The notes below the pieces were generated by a model, which was not told the origin of the DNA, did no database searches, and saw only the letters and a list, made by a program, of their open reading frames with translations. Made by a program: the position numbers and the translations under genes. 64,000 bases of DNA from Deltaproteobacteria bacterium RBG_13_43_22 (lineage in GTDB: Bacteria; Desulfobacterota; RBG-13-43-22). Of the stretch, positions 49,751 to 58,318 are shown piece after piece. Positions within the stretch are counted from its first letter, which is position 1. Each line of letters starts with the position of its first letter. Location: assembly GCA_001797675.1 (NCBI GenBank), contig MGQB01000026.1:62001-126000 (forward strand), given 5' to 3'.

Positions 49751-51976
49751 TTAAACTTTTTTCGCCTCAACCAGAACGGTCTTGAGAACCGCTGCCCCAC
49801 CCGGCGAATATTCATCTAAAGTCAGGGTATTGGGACAACCGCCCCGATCGACCCCCTTTTCATCCGGGTCGTACCAGGCCCCCTCAGTGACAGAAATAAC
49901 CCCGGGTATGATCCGGTTGGTAACCCAGGCCTCGATGGCGATCTTTCCCCGATCGTTGAACACATGGATTTCATCGCCGTTTTTTATCCCCCGAGCTTCG
50001 GCATCAACCGGATTGATCCAGGCCCGATGGGGCTCCACTTCCTGCAGCCATTCCACTTTAAACATGGTGGAATGGGTTCTGGTCCTGGGATGGGGGGAGA
50101 GCATCTGAAGCGGATATTTTTCTATCAAAGGATCGAAGCGGTCCTCTTTGACCCGCCGGTATTTCGGTATGGGGGGGATATTTTCAGGATCTCCGATGTC
50201 GGCGGCCCGTTGGGAAAAAATCTCGATCTTCCCCGAAGGGGTTGGAAAAGGATTATTCTCGGGGTCTTCGATCTGGGCCTTAAAGGCCACAATGGGTTCC
50301 TTAAGTTTCACCCGGTGAACCCCCTGGGCCTTGAACTTTTCATAATCCGGGATTTCTTTGCCGGTCTCTGGATTTTTTTCTATAAAGTTCCTTAAATATT
50401 CATCGTCAGACATGGGGCGGAAGTTTTTTATGCCCATTCGTTCGGCCAGATCGGCGGCGATATCGAGGTCGGACTTACATTCCCCCAGGGGTTCGATGGC
50501 CTGGTTCATAAAGGTATAATAAGGCCCTGAAGGCCAGGGCCGGGTGGTGTCGTTTCTTTCCGCCGAAGTGGTCACCGGCAGGATGATATCGGCATAACGG
50601 GCTGTGGGGGTCATAAACAGATCATTGACCACCATAAACTCCAACTGTTCATAAGCCCTGGCCGCCTTATTGGCATTGCCCAGTTGATTTAGGTGATTAT
50701 TGGCAATATTAAAGACGAATTTTATGTCAAAGGGATAACCCCCGGCTTTCCCCTTGAGCATGGCATCATGCATCACATTGGTATGGACCCGTTTAACCAG
50801 CCTCAGCTTCAGATCCAGGGTCCCCCGGATGGAAGGGCCGCCGGCTTCAACAGGATTTTTCCCCGCCGGAATCCGGGACCCGAAAAACATATGGCCCACC
50901 GGGATACCCATGAGGCCCCCGGCGGCAGAACCCCCGGGCCGGCCGGTGTTCCCGGTCATATTGGTCAGGGTCATGGCACAACGGTTGTATTGTTCTCCAA
51001 TGCCCGAACGGGCCGGACCCTGACAATCCAAGAGACAGGCCGGCTTGGTGGTAGCAAACTCTCTGGCCAGCCGTTCAATGGTAGAGGCGGGCACCGCCGT
51101 GATAGCCTCAGCCCAGGCCGGGGTTTTCGGTTCCCCGTCCTCTTCACCCAGGACGTAGGCCTTAAACCGATCGAAGCCGATGGTGTATTTATCCAGAAAG
51201 GCCTGATCCTGCAGATTCTCCCGGATCATTACATAGGCCATGGCGATCATCATGGCCGTATCGGTTCCGGGTTTTATGGGGATCCATTCGTCGGACGCAA
51301 CCACTGCCGTGTCCGTGTATCGGGGATCGATGGACACGACCCTGGCCCCGTTTTCCCTGGCCTTGATGAGGTGATACATGGTATTGGTGCCGGAGATCAT
51401 CCGGGCCGGGTCCCACCCCCAAAGGATTATCAGTTTGGAGTTCAACATGTCTTCCCGGCTATGACCGACCATTACCGAGCCGTAGTGCGTTAAACAGGCC
51501 CATACCGCTCCTTCTGAGGAGACGTTTCCGTAACTGCCGGAGTATCCGCCCAGTTGATTGAGCAGCCTGGCGAATGCCGCGCCTCCGCTATGCAGTGAGG
51601 CAACGTAGCCGCCGCCCGTGCTCAGAAAGATGCTTGAATTCCCGTAGGTTTTAATACAGTATTTCAGTTTTTCAATAATGATCTGGTATGCCTCGTCCCA
51701 GCTGATACGTTCGAACTCCCCCTTGCCCTTGGGACCGATCCTTTTCATGGGATAAAGAAGCCGGTCGGGATGATAGATATATCGACGAAAGGCACGACAT
51801 CTCAGACAGGCCCTGAGCTGTTCATCCGGCCCGGCGGTGTCATCGCCTTCCACGCGGAAGACCCTGCCCTCCTGGACGTGGAGCCTCAAGGGGCAACGTC
51901 CTCCACAATCGAAGGCCGTTGTGGTTCTTACCGTTTTCATTTCTTGATCCAAGGATTTTGCTTGATCTGTGTTCAT
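49751..51976 (-). CDS. molybdopterin oxidoreductase catalytic subunit (DmsA-like)
   Basis: 741 residues, similar along its length to DmsA: CGGRCPLRLHVQEGRVFRVEGD, RACLRCRAFRRYIYHPDRLLYPMKR, FERISWDEAYQIIIEKL, IDPRYTDTAV..DEWIPIKPGTD, TPSGKIEIFSQRAADI and the C-terminal GAWYDPDEKGVDRGGCPNTLT. It binds a bis-MGD molybdenum cofactor and probably reduces an S- or N-oxide or similar. Two oddities: no twin-arginine signal is visible, so it may be cytoplasmic, and the first of the four FeS cysteines is Thr (TAFDCGGRC), leaving Cys24, Cys28 and Cys57, with an extra Cys60. GGAGGGGAAG precedes the ATG. The promoter is at 52036-52064. Confidence 0.9.
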   Translation of the reverse strand: MNTDQAKSLDQEMKTVRTTTAFDCGGRCPLRLHVQEGRVFRVEGDDTAGPDEQLRACLRCRAFRRYIYHPDRLLYPMKRIGPKGKGEFERISWDEAYQIIIEKLKYCIKTYGNSSIFLSTGGGYVASLHSGGAAFARLLNQLGGYSGSYGNVSSEGAVWACLTHYGSVMVGHSREDMLNSKLIILWGWDPARMISGTNTMYHLIKARENGARVVSIDPRYTDTAVVASDEWIPIKPGTDTAMMIAMAYVMIRENLQDQAFLDKYTIGFDRFKAYVLGEEDGEPKTPAWAEAITAVPASTIERLAREFATTKPACLLDCQGPARSGIGEQYNRCAMTLTNMTGNTGRPGGSAAGGLMGIPVGHMFFGSRIPAGKNPVEAGGPSIRGTLDLKLRLVKRVHTNVMHDAMLKGKAGGYPFDIKFVFNIANNHLNQLGNANKAARAYEQLEFMVVNDLFMTPTARYADIILPVTTSAERNDTTRPWPSGPYYTFMNQAIEPLGECKSDLDIAADLAERMGIKNFRPMSDDEYLRNFIEKNPETGKEIPDYEKFKAQGVHRVKLKEPIVAFKAQIEDPENNPFPTPSGKIEIFSQRAADIGDPENIPPIPKYRRVKEDRFDPLIEKYPLQMLSPHPRTRTHSTMFKVEWLQEVEPHRAWINPVDAEARGIKNGDEIHVFNDRGKIAIEAWVTNRIIPGVISVTEGAWYDPDEKGVDRGGCPNTLTLDEYSPGGAAVLKTVLVEAKKV

Positions 51977-52035
51977 CTTCCCCTCCGGAGTAATGGGTCA
52001 TGTCCTGAAATGATGATTTAGAGTGGCAGTATCAC

Positions 52036-52064
52036 AGAATATATTAGGTCTTAACTGGAGTCAA
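52036..52064 (-). promoter_or_regulatory. sigma-70-type promoter of the DmsA-like gene
   Basis: On the minus strand: TTGACT (52064-52059), a 17-base spacer, TATTCT (52041-52036). The predicted start is near 52028, about 50 nt before the ATG. It is back-to-back with the lsrF promoter. Confidence 0.5.
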
Positions 52065-52092
52065 TCAAAAGAAAGGTGACTGCTTTTTCTCC

Positions 52093-52121
52093 TTGACCCT
52101 CCCTTGGTCTTCTCTTATACT
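52093..52121 (+). promoter_or_regulatory. sigma-70 promoter of the lsrF-like gene
   Basis: TTGACC (52093-52098), a 17-base spacer, TATACT (52116-52121). The predicted start is near 52128, giving a leader of ~125 nt. The same hexamers form the cysE promoter. Confidence 0.65.
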
Positions 52122-52123
52122 TA

Positions 52124-52226
52124 TTTCGTCCCAAAGGAAATTCTTGTCAAATATATTCAACAAGTTCGACATGAGCGAGCCGCAGGATTTGAAGAAATCC
52201 CTTTCGGAAATTTTTGTCGGACGAAA
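52124..52226 (+). promoter_or_regulatory. structured leader upstream of the lsrF-like gene
   Basis: TTTCGTCC (52124-52131) and GGACGAAA (52219-52226) can close a domain containing hairpins CTTGT..ACAAG (~52144-52165) and GGATTT-GAAG-AAATCC (52184-52199). AAAGGAGA follows just after. The arrangement resembles a cis-regulatory RNA, but a short frame (ATG 52171, 34 codons) also runs through it, so the case is open. Confidence 0.35.
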
Positions 52227-52253
52227 GGATAGGCCCCAGAAAGGAGATTTAAC

Positions 52254-53132
52254 ATGCCGGATGTGGACGACATAAAAGAAGGAAAAAGATATTTCACCGA
52301 TACCCCCCAACAGACCGAGGGATTTTTCCTGAAAGGATCCAACGCCCTGGATTGGGGGATGAAAAACCGGTTGGCCCGGATCTTTAATCCGAAATCCGGC
52401 CGAACCGTCATGTTGGCTGTGGATCATGGCTATTTTCAGGGGCCCACCACGGGTCTCGAACGGATGGACCTCACTATCCTGCCCATCGCACCCTATGCGG
52501 ACACGCTAATGTTAACCAGAGGAATATTAAGAAGCATTGTACCGCCATCTTTTTCCCAATCCATCGTGCTTCGGGTTTCGGGCGGGACCAGCATCCTGAA
52601 GGAGCTTAGCAATGAGGAACTCGCAGTGGACATTGAAGACTCCATTAGGCTGAATGTTTGTGCCATGGCGGTTCAGGTGTTTATCGGCGGCGAGTATGAG
52701 CGCCAATCCATCATCAACATGACCAGAATGGTGGATATGGGGACACGGTACGGTATTCCCACACTGGCCGTCACCGCCGTCGGCAAGGATATGGCTCGGG
52801 ACGCCCGCTACTTCAGACTGGCCACACGTATCTGCGCGGAACTGGGCGCCCATTATATAAAAACCTATTACGTAGAGGATGGCTTTGAAACCGTTACCGC
52901 ATCGTGCCCGGTGCCCATCGTCATGGCCGGCGGTAAAAAGCTTCCCGAACTGGATGCCCTGACCATGGCCTATCGGGCGGTTCAGGGAGGAGCCTCGGGG
53001 GTGGACATGGGGAGAAATATCTTTCAATCGGAATCGCCGATTGCCATGATACAGGCGGTAAAAGCCGTCGTTCACGACAATGAGACCCCGGAGAAAGCAT
53101 TCGATCTTTATAACGCAATCAAAAACAAATAA
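52254..53132 (+). CDS. lsrF: LsrF-like 3-hydroxy-5-phosphonooxypentane-2,4-dione thiolase
   Basis: 292 residues. Strong resemblance to E. coli LsrF along the whole length: [97 protein letters not shown] (Schiff-base-type Lys), [12 protein letters not shown] and [14 protein letters not shown]. LsrF belongs to the DeoC/class I aldolase-like family and moves an acetyl group to CoA at the end of autoinducer-2 breakdown. The other lsr genes (K, G, transporter) are absent here, so it may act on a related phosphorylated diketone. AAAGGAGA precedes the ATG. Confidence 0.88.
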   Translation: MPDVDDIKEGKRYFTDTPQQTEGFFLKGSNALDWGMKNRLARIFNPKSGRTVMLAVDHGYFQGPTTGLERMDLTILPIAPYADTLMLTRGILRSIVPPSFSQSIVLRVSGGTSILKELSNEELAVDIEDSIRLNVCAMAVQVFIGGEYERQSIINMTRMVDMGTRYGIPTLAVTAVGKDMARDARYFRLATRICAELGAHYIKTYYVEDGFETVTASCPVPIVMAGGKKLPELDALTMAYRAVQGGASGVDMGRNIFQSESPIAMIQAVKAVVHDNETPEKAFDLYNAIKNK

Positions 53133-53242
53133 TTCGATGGACCATTGATAAATCTTCTTTGTGGAGTTCAGCTGACACGCAGGGACAAAGAGTAAGGGGG
53201 TCTTTTTTACGAACTGGTTTGAAATGATAAGAGGATAATTTA

Positions 53243-54271
53243 TTATCGTTGCGGTTCGATAATGACCTTGATCGATTCCTGCGCCCCGGCCACCAATTGG
53301 AACCCTTTGACTGTTTCGGCCAGCCCAAGACGATGGGTGATCATGCGTTGAATATTCAACACCCCGGCCTGGATCAGTTGCATGGCCCGCCAATGATCAG
53401 CCGGACTGCCGGCATAAGAGGTGGTCAGGGTGATATCATTTCTGAAAAACAGGTCGTTTATGGAAATGGGAATGGTAACCCCTTGATCCGTAGGGGCAAA
53501 GAAGAGAATGGTCCCCCCCCGGTCAACCATGGATAAGGCATGAAGCTGGACCTGCTCAGCCCCGGTAGCGATGATAACCTGGTCGGCCAAACGGCCCTGG
53601 TTGAAATCTTTAAAAAGGGCAGGGGTCAAGTCCCTGGCCCGGATAACCTCATCGGCCCCCAGATCCTTGGCCGCCTTCGTCCGGTATTCACTGACATCGG
53701 TGGCCATGATTTTACCTGCGCCTAAAGCCCTGGCCAATTGAATATGGAGCAGGCCGGAGATCCCGCTGCCCAGGACCAAAACAGCCTGGCCTGGGGAAAT
53801 TGCGGCTATCCGCTGGGCTCTTAAGACACAGGCCAATGGTTCAATAAAGGTGGCTGTTTCATAGGACATTTCGTCGGGTAAAAGGTAAATCCCGCGGTCT
53901 ACGTTAATGGCAGGCAAACGGACAAATTCGGCAAACCCGCCCGGAAAAAAATTGGTTGTTCGGAGGGTATCGCAAATAGTTTGATGACCGCTTAAGCAGT
54001 AATGGCAGGTATTGCAGGGCACATGATGCGAGGCGGCTACCCGGTCTCCGACCTGATATTTTTTGACCTGATCCCCGATCTCGACGATCTGTCCGGCGAT
54101 CTCATGTCCCAGAACCAACGGGGCCTTGTGGATCCGGTACCATTCCATAACATCACTGCCGCAAATCCCGCTGGCCTCGATCCGGATCAGAACCTCATCG
54201 GGGCCGATGGCCGGCCTGGGTATTTCTTCAAGGCGAATATCCTTATTGTTATAATACATGGCCACGCGCAT
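53243..54271 (-). CDS. zinc-dependent medium-chain alcohol/polyol dehydrogenase
   Basis: 342 residues from the ATG at 54271 (AAGGAT upstream); a frame extension to 54316 lacks a ribosome site. Catalytic zinc ligands are Cys of EASGICGSDVMEW (~36), the HE of VLGHEIAGQI, and later Glu/Cys. The structural zinc site is CNTCHYCLSGHQTIC. The nucleotide fold has VLVLGSGISGLLHIQLARALGA followed by ATDVSEYR, suggesting NAD. Typical of sorbitol, threonine or 2,3-butanediol-type dehydrogenases. It lies between lsrF and the aldolase gene and probably belongs with them in catabolism of a sugar acid or polyol. Confidence 0.92.
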   Translation of the reverse strand: MRVAMYYNNKDIRLEEIPRPAIGPDEVLIRIEASGICGSDVMEWYRIHKAPLVLGHEIAGQIVEIGDQVKKYQVGDRVAASHHVPCNTCHYCLSGHQTICDTLRTTNFFPGGFAEFVRLPAINVDRGIYLLPDEMSYETATFIEPLACVLRAQRIAAISPGQAVLVLGSGISGLLHIQLARALGAGKIMATDVSEYRTKAAKDLGADEVIRARDLTPALFKDFNQGRLADQVIIATGAEQVQLHALSMVDRGGTILFFAPTDQGVTIPISINDLFFRNDITLTTSYAGSPADHWRAMQLIQAGVLNIQRMITHRLGLAETVKGFQLVAGAQESIKVIIEPQR

Positions 54272-54390
54272 AATCGATATCCTTTTCTGCCTAACTGTTT
54301 TGACACCTCGAATCATGAAAATGATTCTGAGGATTCAAGGGGCCAAGGGGTCAAGGACCGCAGGGCGGAGTGAAAAGTATGGAAGTTAAA

Positions 54391-54430
54391 ACCCTTGAAC
54401 CCTCGAATCCTGGAATCCTCGAACCCTGGT
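54391..54430. repeat. GAATCCT/GAACCCT heptad-like tract
   Basis: ACCCTTGAACCCTCGAATCC, then TGGAATCCTCGAACCCTGG, repeats a 7-8 base unit about five times. Related tracts are at 55565-55615 and 60880-60900. Together they fill much of the intergenic space of 52-61 kb; no gene is in 54272-54536. Confidence 0.5.
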
Positions 54431-54536
54431 TTCGTTTTAAATTTTGAACGATTATAGGACTTTTCACCCCCCGGGACAAGGGAAACCGGCAGTAGGAGGA
54501 TTGTCTCTCGATGGTTCAAAGTCAGACAAAATCTTA

Positions 54537-55421
54537 TTACCAGAGATCTTTCAACTCCTGCAGGAGCCCCTTCAAAGCGCTCTCGACCTCAGGACCTGCC
54601 TTTTTCAGAGGCGCCCTCGGTTCTCCTCCAAAAAACCCTTGTAGGTCCATGACCGCCTTCAATCCGCCGATCCCATAGGTAGACGTCACCGCCTTGGCAA
54701 TGGGAGTGAGCCGATTTTGAAGCACCAGGGCTTCGGCATATTTTCCCTCTCCATAAAGATCCAAAATCCCGGTACATAATTCAGGAAGGGCATTGGCCAC
54801 GGCCAGGATGCCTCCAACCGCGCCGACGCACAAAGCGGGAAAAAGGACCGGTGCAGAACCGACGAAGACGCCAAAGCCCTGGTCGGACAGGTGGATGATC
54901 TGACTGAGTTGGTCTATGTTTCCCGAGCTGTCTTTGGCCCCTATGATATTGGGGTGTTGAGAAAGCCGGCCCACCAAAGAGGGTTCTAAATTAATCCCGG
55001 TAAACTGGGGGACATTATAGACCAGAATGGGGATTCGGGAGGCCTCAGCCACGGCCAAGAAATGATCATAAAGGACTTGAGCCGTCATAGACCCTTTAAA
55101 GTAATAAGGCGTCACCACCAAGGCCAAATCGGCACCCAGACCGGCCGCTGAGTTGGTAAATTTTATGGTTTCGACCGTGGATTCCAGCCCCGTCCCGACA
55201 AGCATGATCTTTTCTTTTGGGATGGCCTCTCGGCAAACCTCGATCACCTTCATTTTTTCCATTTCACTCAGATAAACCGCCTCCCCGTTGGACCCCAGGA
55301 CCAAATACCCGGAAAGTTTGGTCCGGTTCCATTTCTGAAAATTTTCTTTCAGCCGGTCAAAGGCCACCTCAGCCCCGTTGAAAGGCGTGGTGATGGGGGG
55401 CATTATGCCGTGCAGTTTCAT
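54537..55421 (-). CDS. DapA/NanA-family class I aldolase or lyase
   Basis: 294 residues, (beta/alpha)8 aldolase. The family signature GSNGEAVYLSEMEKMKVI (~42-59), a catalytic Tyr in ILVYNVPQFTGI (~133) and the Schiff-base Lys in IIGAKDSSGN (~162) are present. Members make dihydrodipicolinate or cleave 2-keto-3-deoxy acids and 4-hydroxy-2-oxoglutarate. The absence of neighbouring lysine genes and the presence of a dehydrogenase and aminotransferase favour a catabolic role. AAGGAGGAA precedes the ATG. Confidence 0.92.
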   Translation of the reverse strand: MKLHGIMPPITTPFNGAEVAFDRLKENFQKWNRTKLSGYLVLGSNGEAVYLSEMEKMKVIEVCREAIPKEKIMLVGTGLESTVETIKFTNSAAGLGADLALVVTPYYFKGSMTAQVLYDHFLAVAEASRIPILVYNVPQFTGINLEPSLVGRLSQHPNIIGAKDSSGNIDQLSQIIHLSDQGFGVFVGSAPVLFPALCVGAVGGILAVANALPELCTGILDLYGEGKYAEALVLQNRLTPIAKAVTSTYGIGGLKAVMDLQGFFGGEPRAPLKKAGPEVESALKGLLQELKDLW

Positions 55422-55611
55422 TATTCCTCCTTAAGGATTAGGGTGATGTCCTTGTCATAAATAGTCCTGCCCCTTCAGGGCACCATGATAAATCCATGTG
55501 ATTGAAGTAAAACAGGAAATAAAGGCATGAGGTTCAAACTTTGGCACCACGGGCGAGGGGTTTTCCCCCTTTGAGCCTTGAACCTTAAACCTATTCTTGA
55601 ATCCTCGAACC

Positions 55612-56727
55612 TTATTTTTTCAATATTTCCTGCAAGGCCTCCATCAGCCTATCCACGTTCTCCTTTCTGGCTGTGTGTCCCATGAGACCGATTCGCCAGA
55701 TCTTCCCGGCCAAAGGTCCCAGGCCGCCGCCGATTTCAATCTTAAATTGACTGCGCAAACGCTTTCGGACAGAAAGTTCATCCACCCCTTCAGGAACACA
55801 GACGGCATTGAGCATGGGCAGACGAAACTGTTCTTCCACCAACATCTTCAGACCCAGCTCTTCCAGCCCTTGGACCAAAGCCTGGTGGATTTCCCGGTGA
55901 CGGCTAAAGACCTTTTCCGGCCCTTCCTCCAGAATGAGCAGGAGGGCCTGGTACAATCCGTAGAGCATATTGACCGGGGCGGTGTGATGGTAGACCCGAT
56001 TCTGCCCCCAATATTCGGAAATGAGGGTCAGATCCAGATACCAGTTAGGCACTTTTGTTTTGCGTGATTTCAACTTTTGCATGGCTTTTTGCGAAAAGGA
56101 AACAGGGGCCAGTCCGGGCGGGCAGGACAGGCATTTTTGCGTACCGCTGTAAAGGACGTCAATATTCCAGTCATCCATGCGGACTTCCATTCCCCCCAGA
56201 CCGGTTACGGTGTCCACCAGGTAAAGGCTGTCGCTGCCTTTTAGGAGACTGCCGATTTCGGCAACGGGATTCCTGACCCCAGTTGAGGTTTCGGCCTGGA
56301 CCATAGCGATGATTTGATAGGATTTCCGGCCGATCTTTTTTTCAGCGGTCTGTAACTCAACCGGGGTCCCCCAGGGAAATTCCAAAACCTCGACCTGGGC
56401 CCCCAGTCTTTGAGCCACTTCATTCATTCTGACACCGAAAACTCCATTTAATAGGATCAGGACCGGGTCACCCGGTTCCACCAGATTGACAAAGGCCGCC
56501 TCCATCCCGGCCGAACCGGTTCCCGATATGGGAAGGGTCAGGGTATTGGCGGTATTCATAATCCGGCGGATCATGATTTTCAGCTCTTCCATGATCTCCA
56601 AAAAATAGGGGTCCAGGTGTCCCAGTGTTTTTTGACTCAAGGCCCGATAAACCTCGGGGGGCACACAGGAAGGTCCAGGACCCATAAGCAGAATTTCTTC
56701 AATGTCGTCCAGCAAGTTTTTCATCAT
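55612..56727 (-). CDS. class V aminotransferase (alanine/serine-glyoxylate type)
   Basis: 371 residues, PLP-dependent. It starts with the family's LLMGPGPSCVPPEVYRAL pattern. GSAGMEAAFVNLVEPGD is the PLP-phosphate region, VDTVTGLGGMEV carries the pyridine-N Asp (~188), and the Schiff-base Lys is in YSGTQKCLSCPPG (~198). TAPVNMLYGLYQAL is typical of serine-pyruvate and alanine-glyoxylate aminotransferases. GAGGAAAA precedes the ATG pair at 56727. It sits between the aldolase and the acyl-CoA dehydrogenase on the same strand, and may feed or drain glyoxylate or pyruvate from the aldolase. Confidence 0.92.
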   Translation of the reverse strand: MMKNLLDDIEEILLMGPGPSCVPPEVYRALSQKTLGHLDPYFLEIMEELKIMIRRIMNTANTLTLPISGTGSAGMEAAFVNLVEPGDPVLILLNGVFGVRMNEVAQRLGAQVEVLEFPWGTPVELQTAEKKIGRKSYQIIAMVQAETSTGVRNPVAEIGSLLKGSDSLYLVDTVTGLGGMEVRMDDWNIDVLYSGTQKCLSCPPGLAPVSFSQKAMQKLKSRKTKVPNWYLDLTLISEYWGQNRVYHHTAPVNMLYGLYQALLLILEEGPEKVFSRHREIHQALVQGLEELGLKMLVEEQFRLPMLNAVCVPEGVDELSVRKRLRSQFKIEIGGGLGPLAGKIWRIGLMGHTARKENVDRLMEALQEILKK

Positions 56728-56851
56728 AAATTTTTCCTCTCATCCTCGTTATAAGTTTTCCTCTTGCCGGCATAGGGGATTACAGCCGATCCGCCGCCGA
56801 GGGCTATCTTGGCCCTTCATTTCCTCTGCCGAACCCGATCGACCAGAGGCC

Positions 56852-57991
56852 TCAGGCCTGCAATTTCCGGCCGATGGTCATGATTTCCGCTTCCTTGGTC
56901 CCTTCGTAAAGCTCCAGAATCTTGGCGTCGCGGTACCATTTTTGAACGGGATATTCATCGATATACCCATAGCCGCCGTGAAGCTCAACGGCATTATTGG
57001 CACAAAAGACCGCAGTCCGGCCGCTGTAGAATTTAGCCATGGCGGCCAAATGATAATCGGGGCGGCCTTCGTCAATCAGCCAGGCGGATTTATAAATCAG
57101 ACCGCGTAGGGCTTCGATCATGATGGCCATTTCCGTGAGCTTCTTTTGGGTGAGTTGAAAGGACCCCAGGGGCGAGCCGAAGGCCGTCCTTTCCTTCACG
57201 TAGCGGATACTCGCTTCCAGGCAGGCCTCACTGAGACCCAGACCCTGGGCGGCGACCATAACCCGGGTGGTATCGAAGAAGTGCATCAACTGAATAAAAC
57301 CGTGTCCCTCCTGACCCACCAGATTGCTCCGGGGAACCCGTACGTCTTCGAAGGCGATCTCGGCCGTATCGCTGGAGCGGATTCCCAACTTCCCTTTGAT
57401 TTTGTTTCTGGTAAGGCCTTTGGCGTCGGCAGGAATAATGATCAGGCTGAAGCTGTTGTGCTTTTTTTCCTCCGGATTGGTGATGCACTGGGTCAGCATG
57501 AAATCGCAGACCGACCCATTGGTGATGAACATCTTGTTGCCGTTGATGACATAATCGCTTCCGTCTTTGACCGCCCGGGTCTTATATCCGGCCACGTCCG
57601 TGCCGGCATTGGGCTCCGTATAAGCTCCGGCGCTGACTTTTTCGCCCGCACAGACTAAGGGCAAATAGGTCTTCTTCTGGTCTTCCGTTCCATATTGAAG
57701 GATGGATTCGCACCCAAACCCGGCGGCTACGATATTCAGTCCGATGCCCATGTCGATTTTGGAAAATTCTTCCGTGATGATGGTGTGTCCCATTATACCG
57801 GCCCCGGCGCCGCCGTATTCTTCCGGGATCCAGGCCCCGACCAGGCCGTTTTCAGCCGCCTTTTTTCGGATCTCCGGGGTGTATTTTTCGTGCTCGTCGC
57901 ATTCCCGGGAAACCGGTTTGAATTCGGCGGCCGCAAATTTATAGGCCATTTCTTTCAACATTTTTTGTTCTTCCGTCAGGTCAAAATTCAT
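56852..57991 (-). CDS. acyl-CoA dehydrogenase
   Basis: 379 residues, FAD-linked. The N-terminal helical domain is followed by GAYTEPNAGTDVAGYKTRAVKDGSDYVINGNKMFITNG (ACAD signature 1 region). ELHGGYGYIDEYPVQKWYRDAKILELYEGTKEAEIM holds signature 2 and the catalytic Glu of YEGTKE. The length and YEGT motif match short/medium-chain and butyryl-CoA-type enzymes. No EtfAB genes are in the window. GGGGAG lies 7 nt before the ATG. A TTGACA element on the minus strand at 58212-58207 may be its -35 box, but no good -10 box could be assigned. Confidence 0.94.
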   Translation of the reverse strand: MNFDLTEEQKMLKEMAYKFAAAEFKPVSRECDEHEKYTPEIRKKAAENGLVGAWIPEEYGGAGAGIMGHTIITEEFSKIDMGIGLNIVAAGFGCESILQYGTEDQKKTYLPLVCAGEKVSAGAYTEPNAGTDVAGYKTRAVKDGSDYVINGNKMFITNGSVCDFMLTQCITNPEEKKHNSFSLIIIPADAKGLTRNKIKGKLGIRSSDTAEIAFEDVRVPRSNLVGQEGHGFIQLMHFFDTTRVMVAAQGLGLSEACLEASIRYVKERTAFGSPLGSFQLTQKKLTEMAIMIEALRGLIYKSAWLIDEGRPDYHLAAMAKFYSGRTAVFCANNAVELHGGYGYIDEYPVQKWYRDAKILELYEGTKEAEIMTIGRKLQA

Positions 57992-58318
57992 TTTTTTACT
58001 CCCCTCTGACTATTGATTTTCCGTCATAATTTCCGGCGGTCTCAACAGGAATACCCCCTCTTTTTTATAGAAATTCCCTTTTAATGTAAAATTATAAAAC
58101 AAGAAAAAGATTGGAGCAAGGGAATAAAGCATCCAGAAGAAAACCACACCCGGTCTTTTGTTATGGTATTTCACCTTATATTGAGATAAGATAAAATTAC
58201 ACTTCTTGTCAAGAGATAGACTCTTAAAAAGTTGAGGAATCCCAAAATAATTGATGGGTGAAAAAGACCGGATCAGACCCCTTTTCATTTTCCGTCACCT
58301 TCCGACTCTCCAAGGAAG
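57992..58318. other. divergent gap between acyl-CoA dehydrogenase and amidohydrolase
   Basis: 327 AT-rich bases. A minus-strand frame of 92 codons (58010-58288) is not convincing as a gene. TTGACA on the minus strand (58212-58207) could serve the acyl-CoA dehydrogenase. No other structure was seen. Confidence 0.45.

Noticed and set aside
52093-52275. 60-codon frame upstream of lsrF
   Set aside because: It starts inside the promoter and overlaps the lsrF start out of frame without its own ribosome site; only the shorter frame from 52171 remains a weak possibility.
58010-58288. 92-codon minus-strand frame in the gap before the amidohydrolase
   Set aside because: Lys/Phe/Tyr-rich low-complexity translation of AT-rich DNA, no good ribosome site, no family resemblance, and it overlaps the presumed promoter area of the acyl-CoA dehydrogenase.
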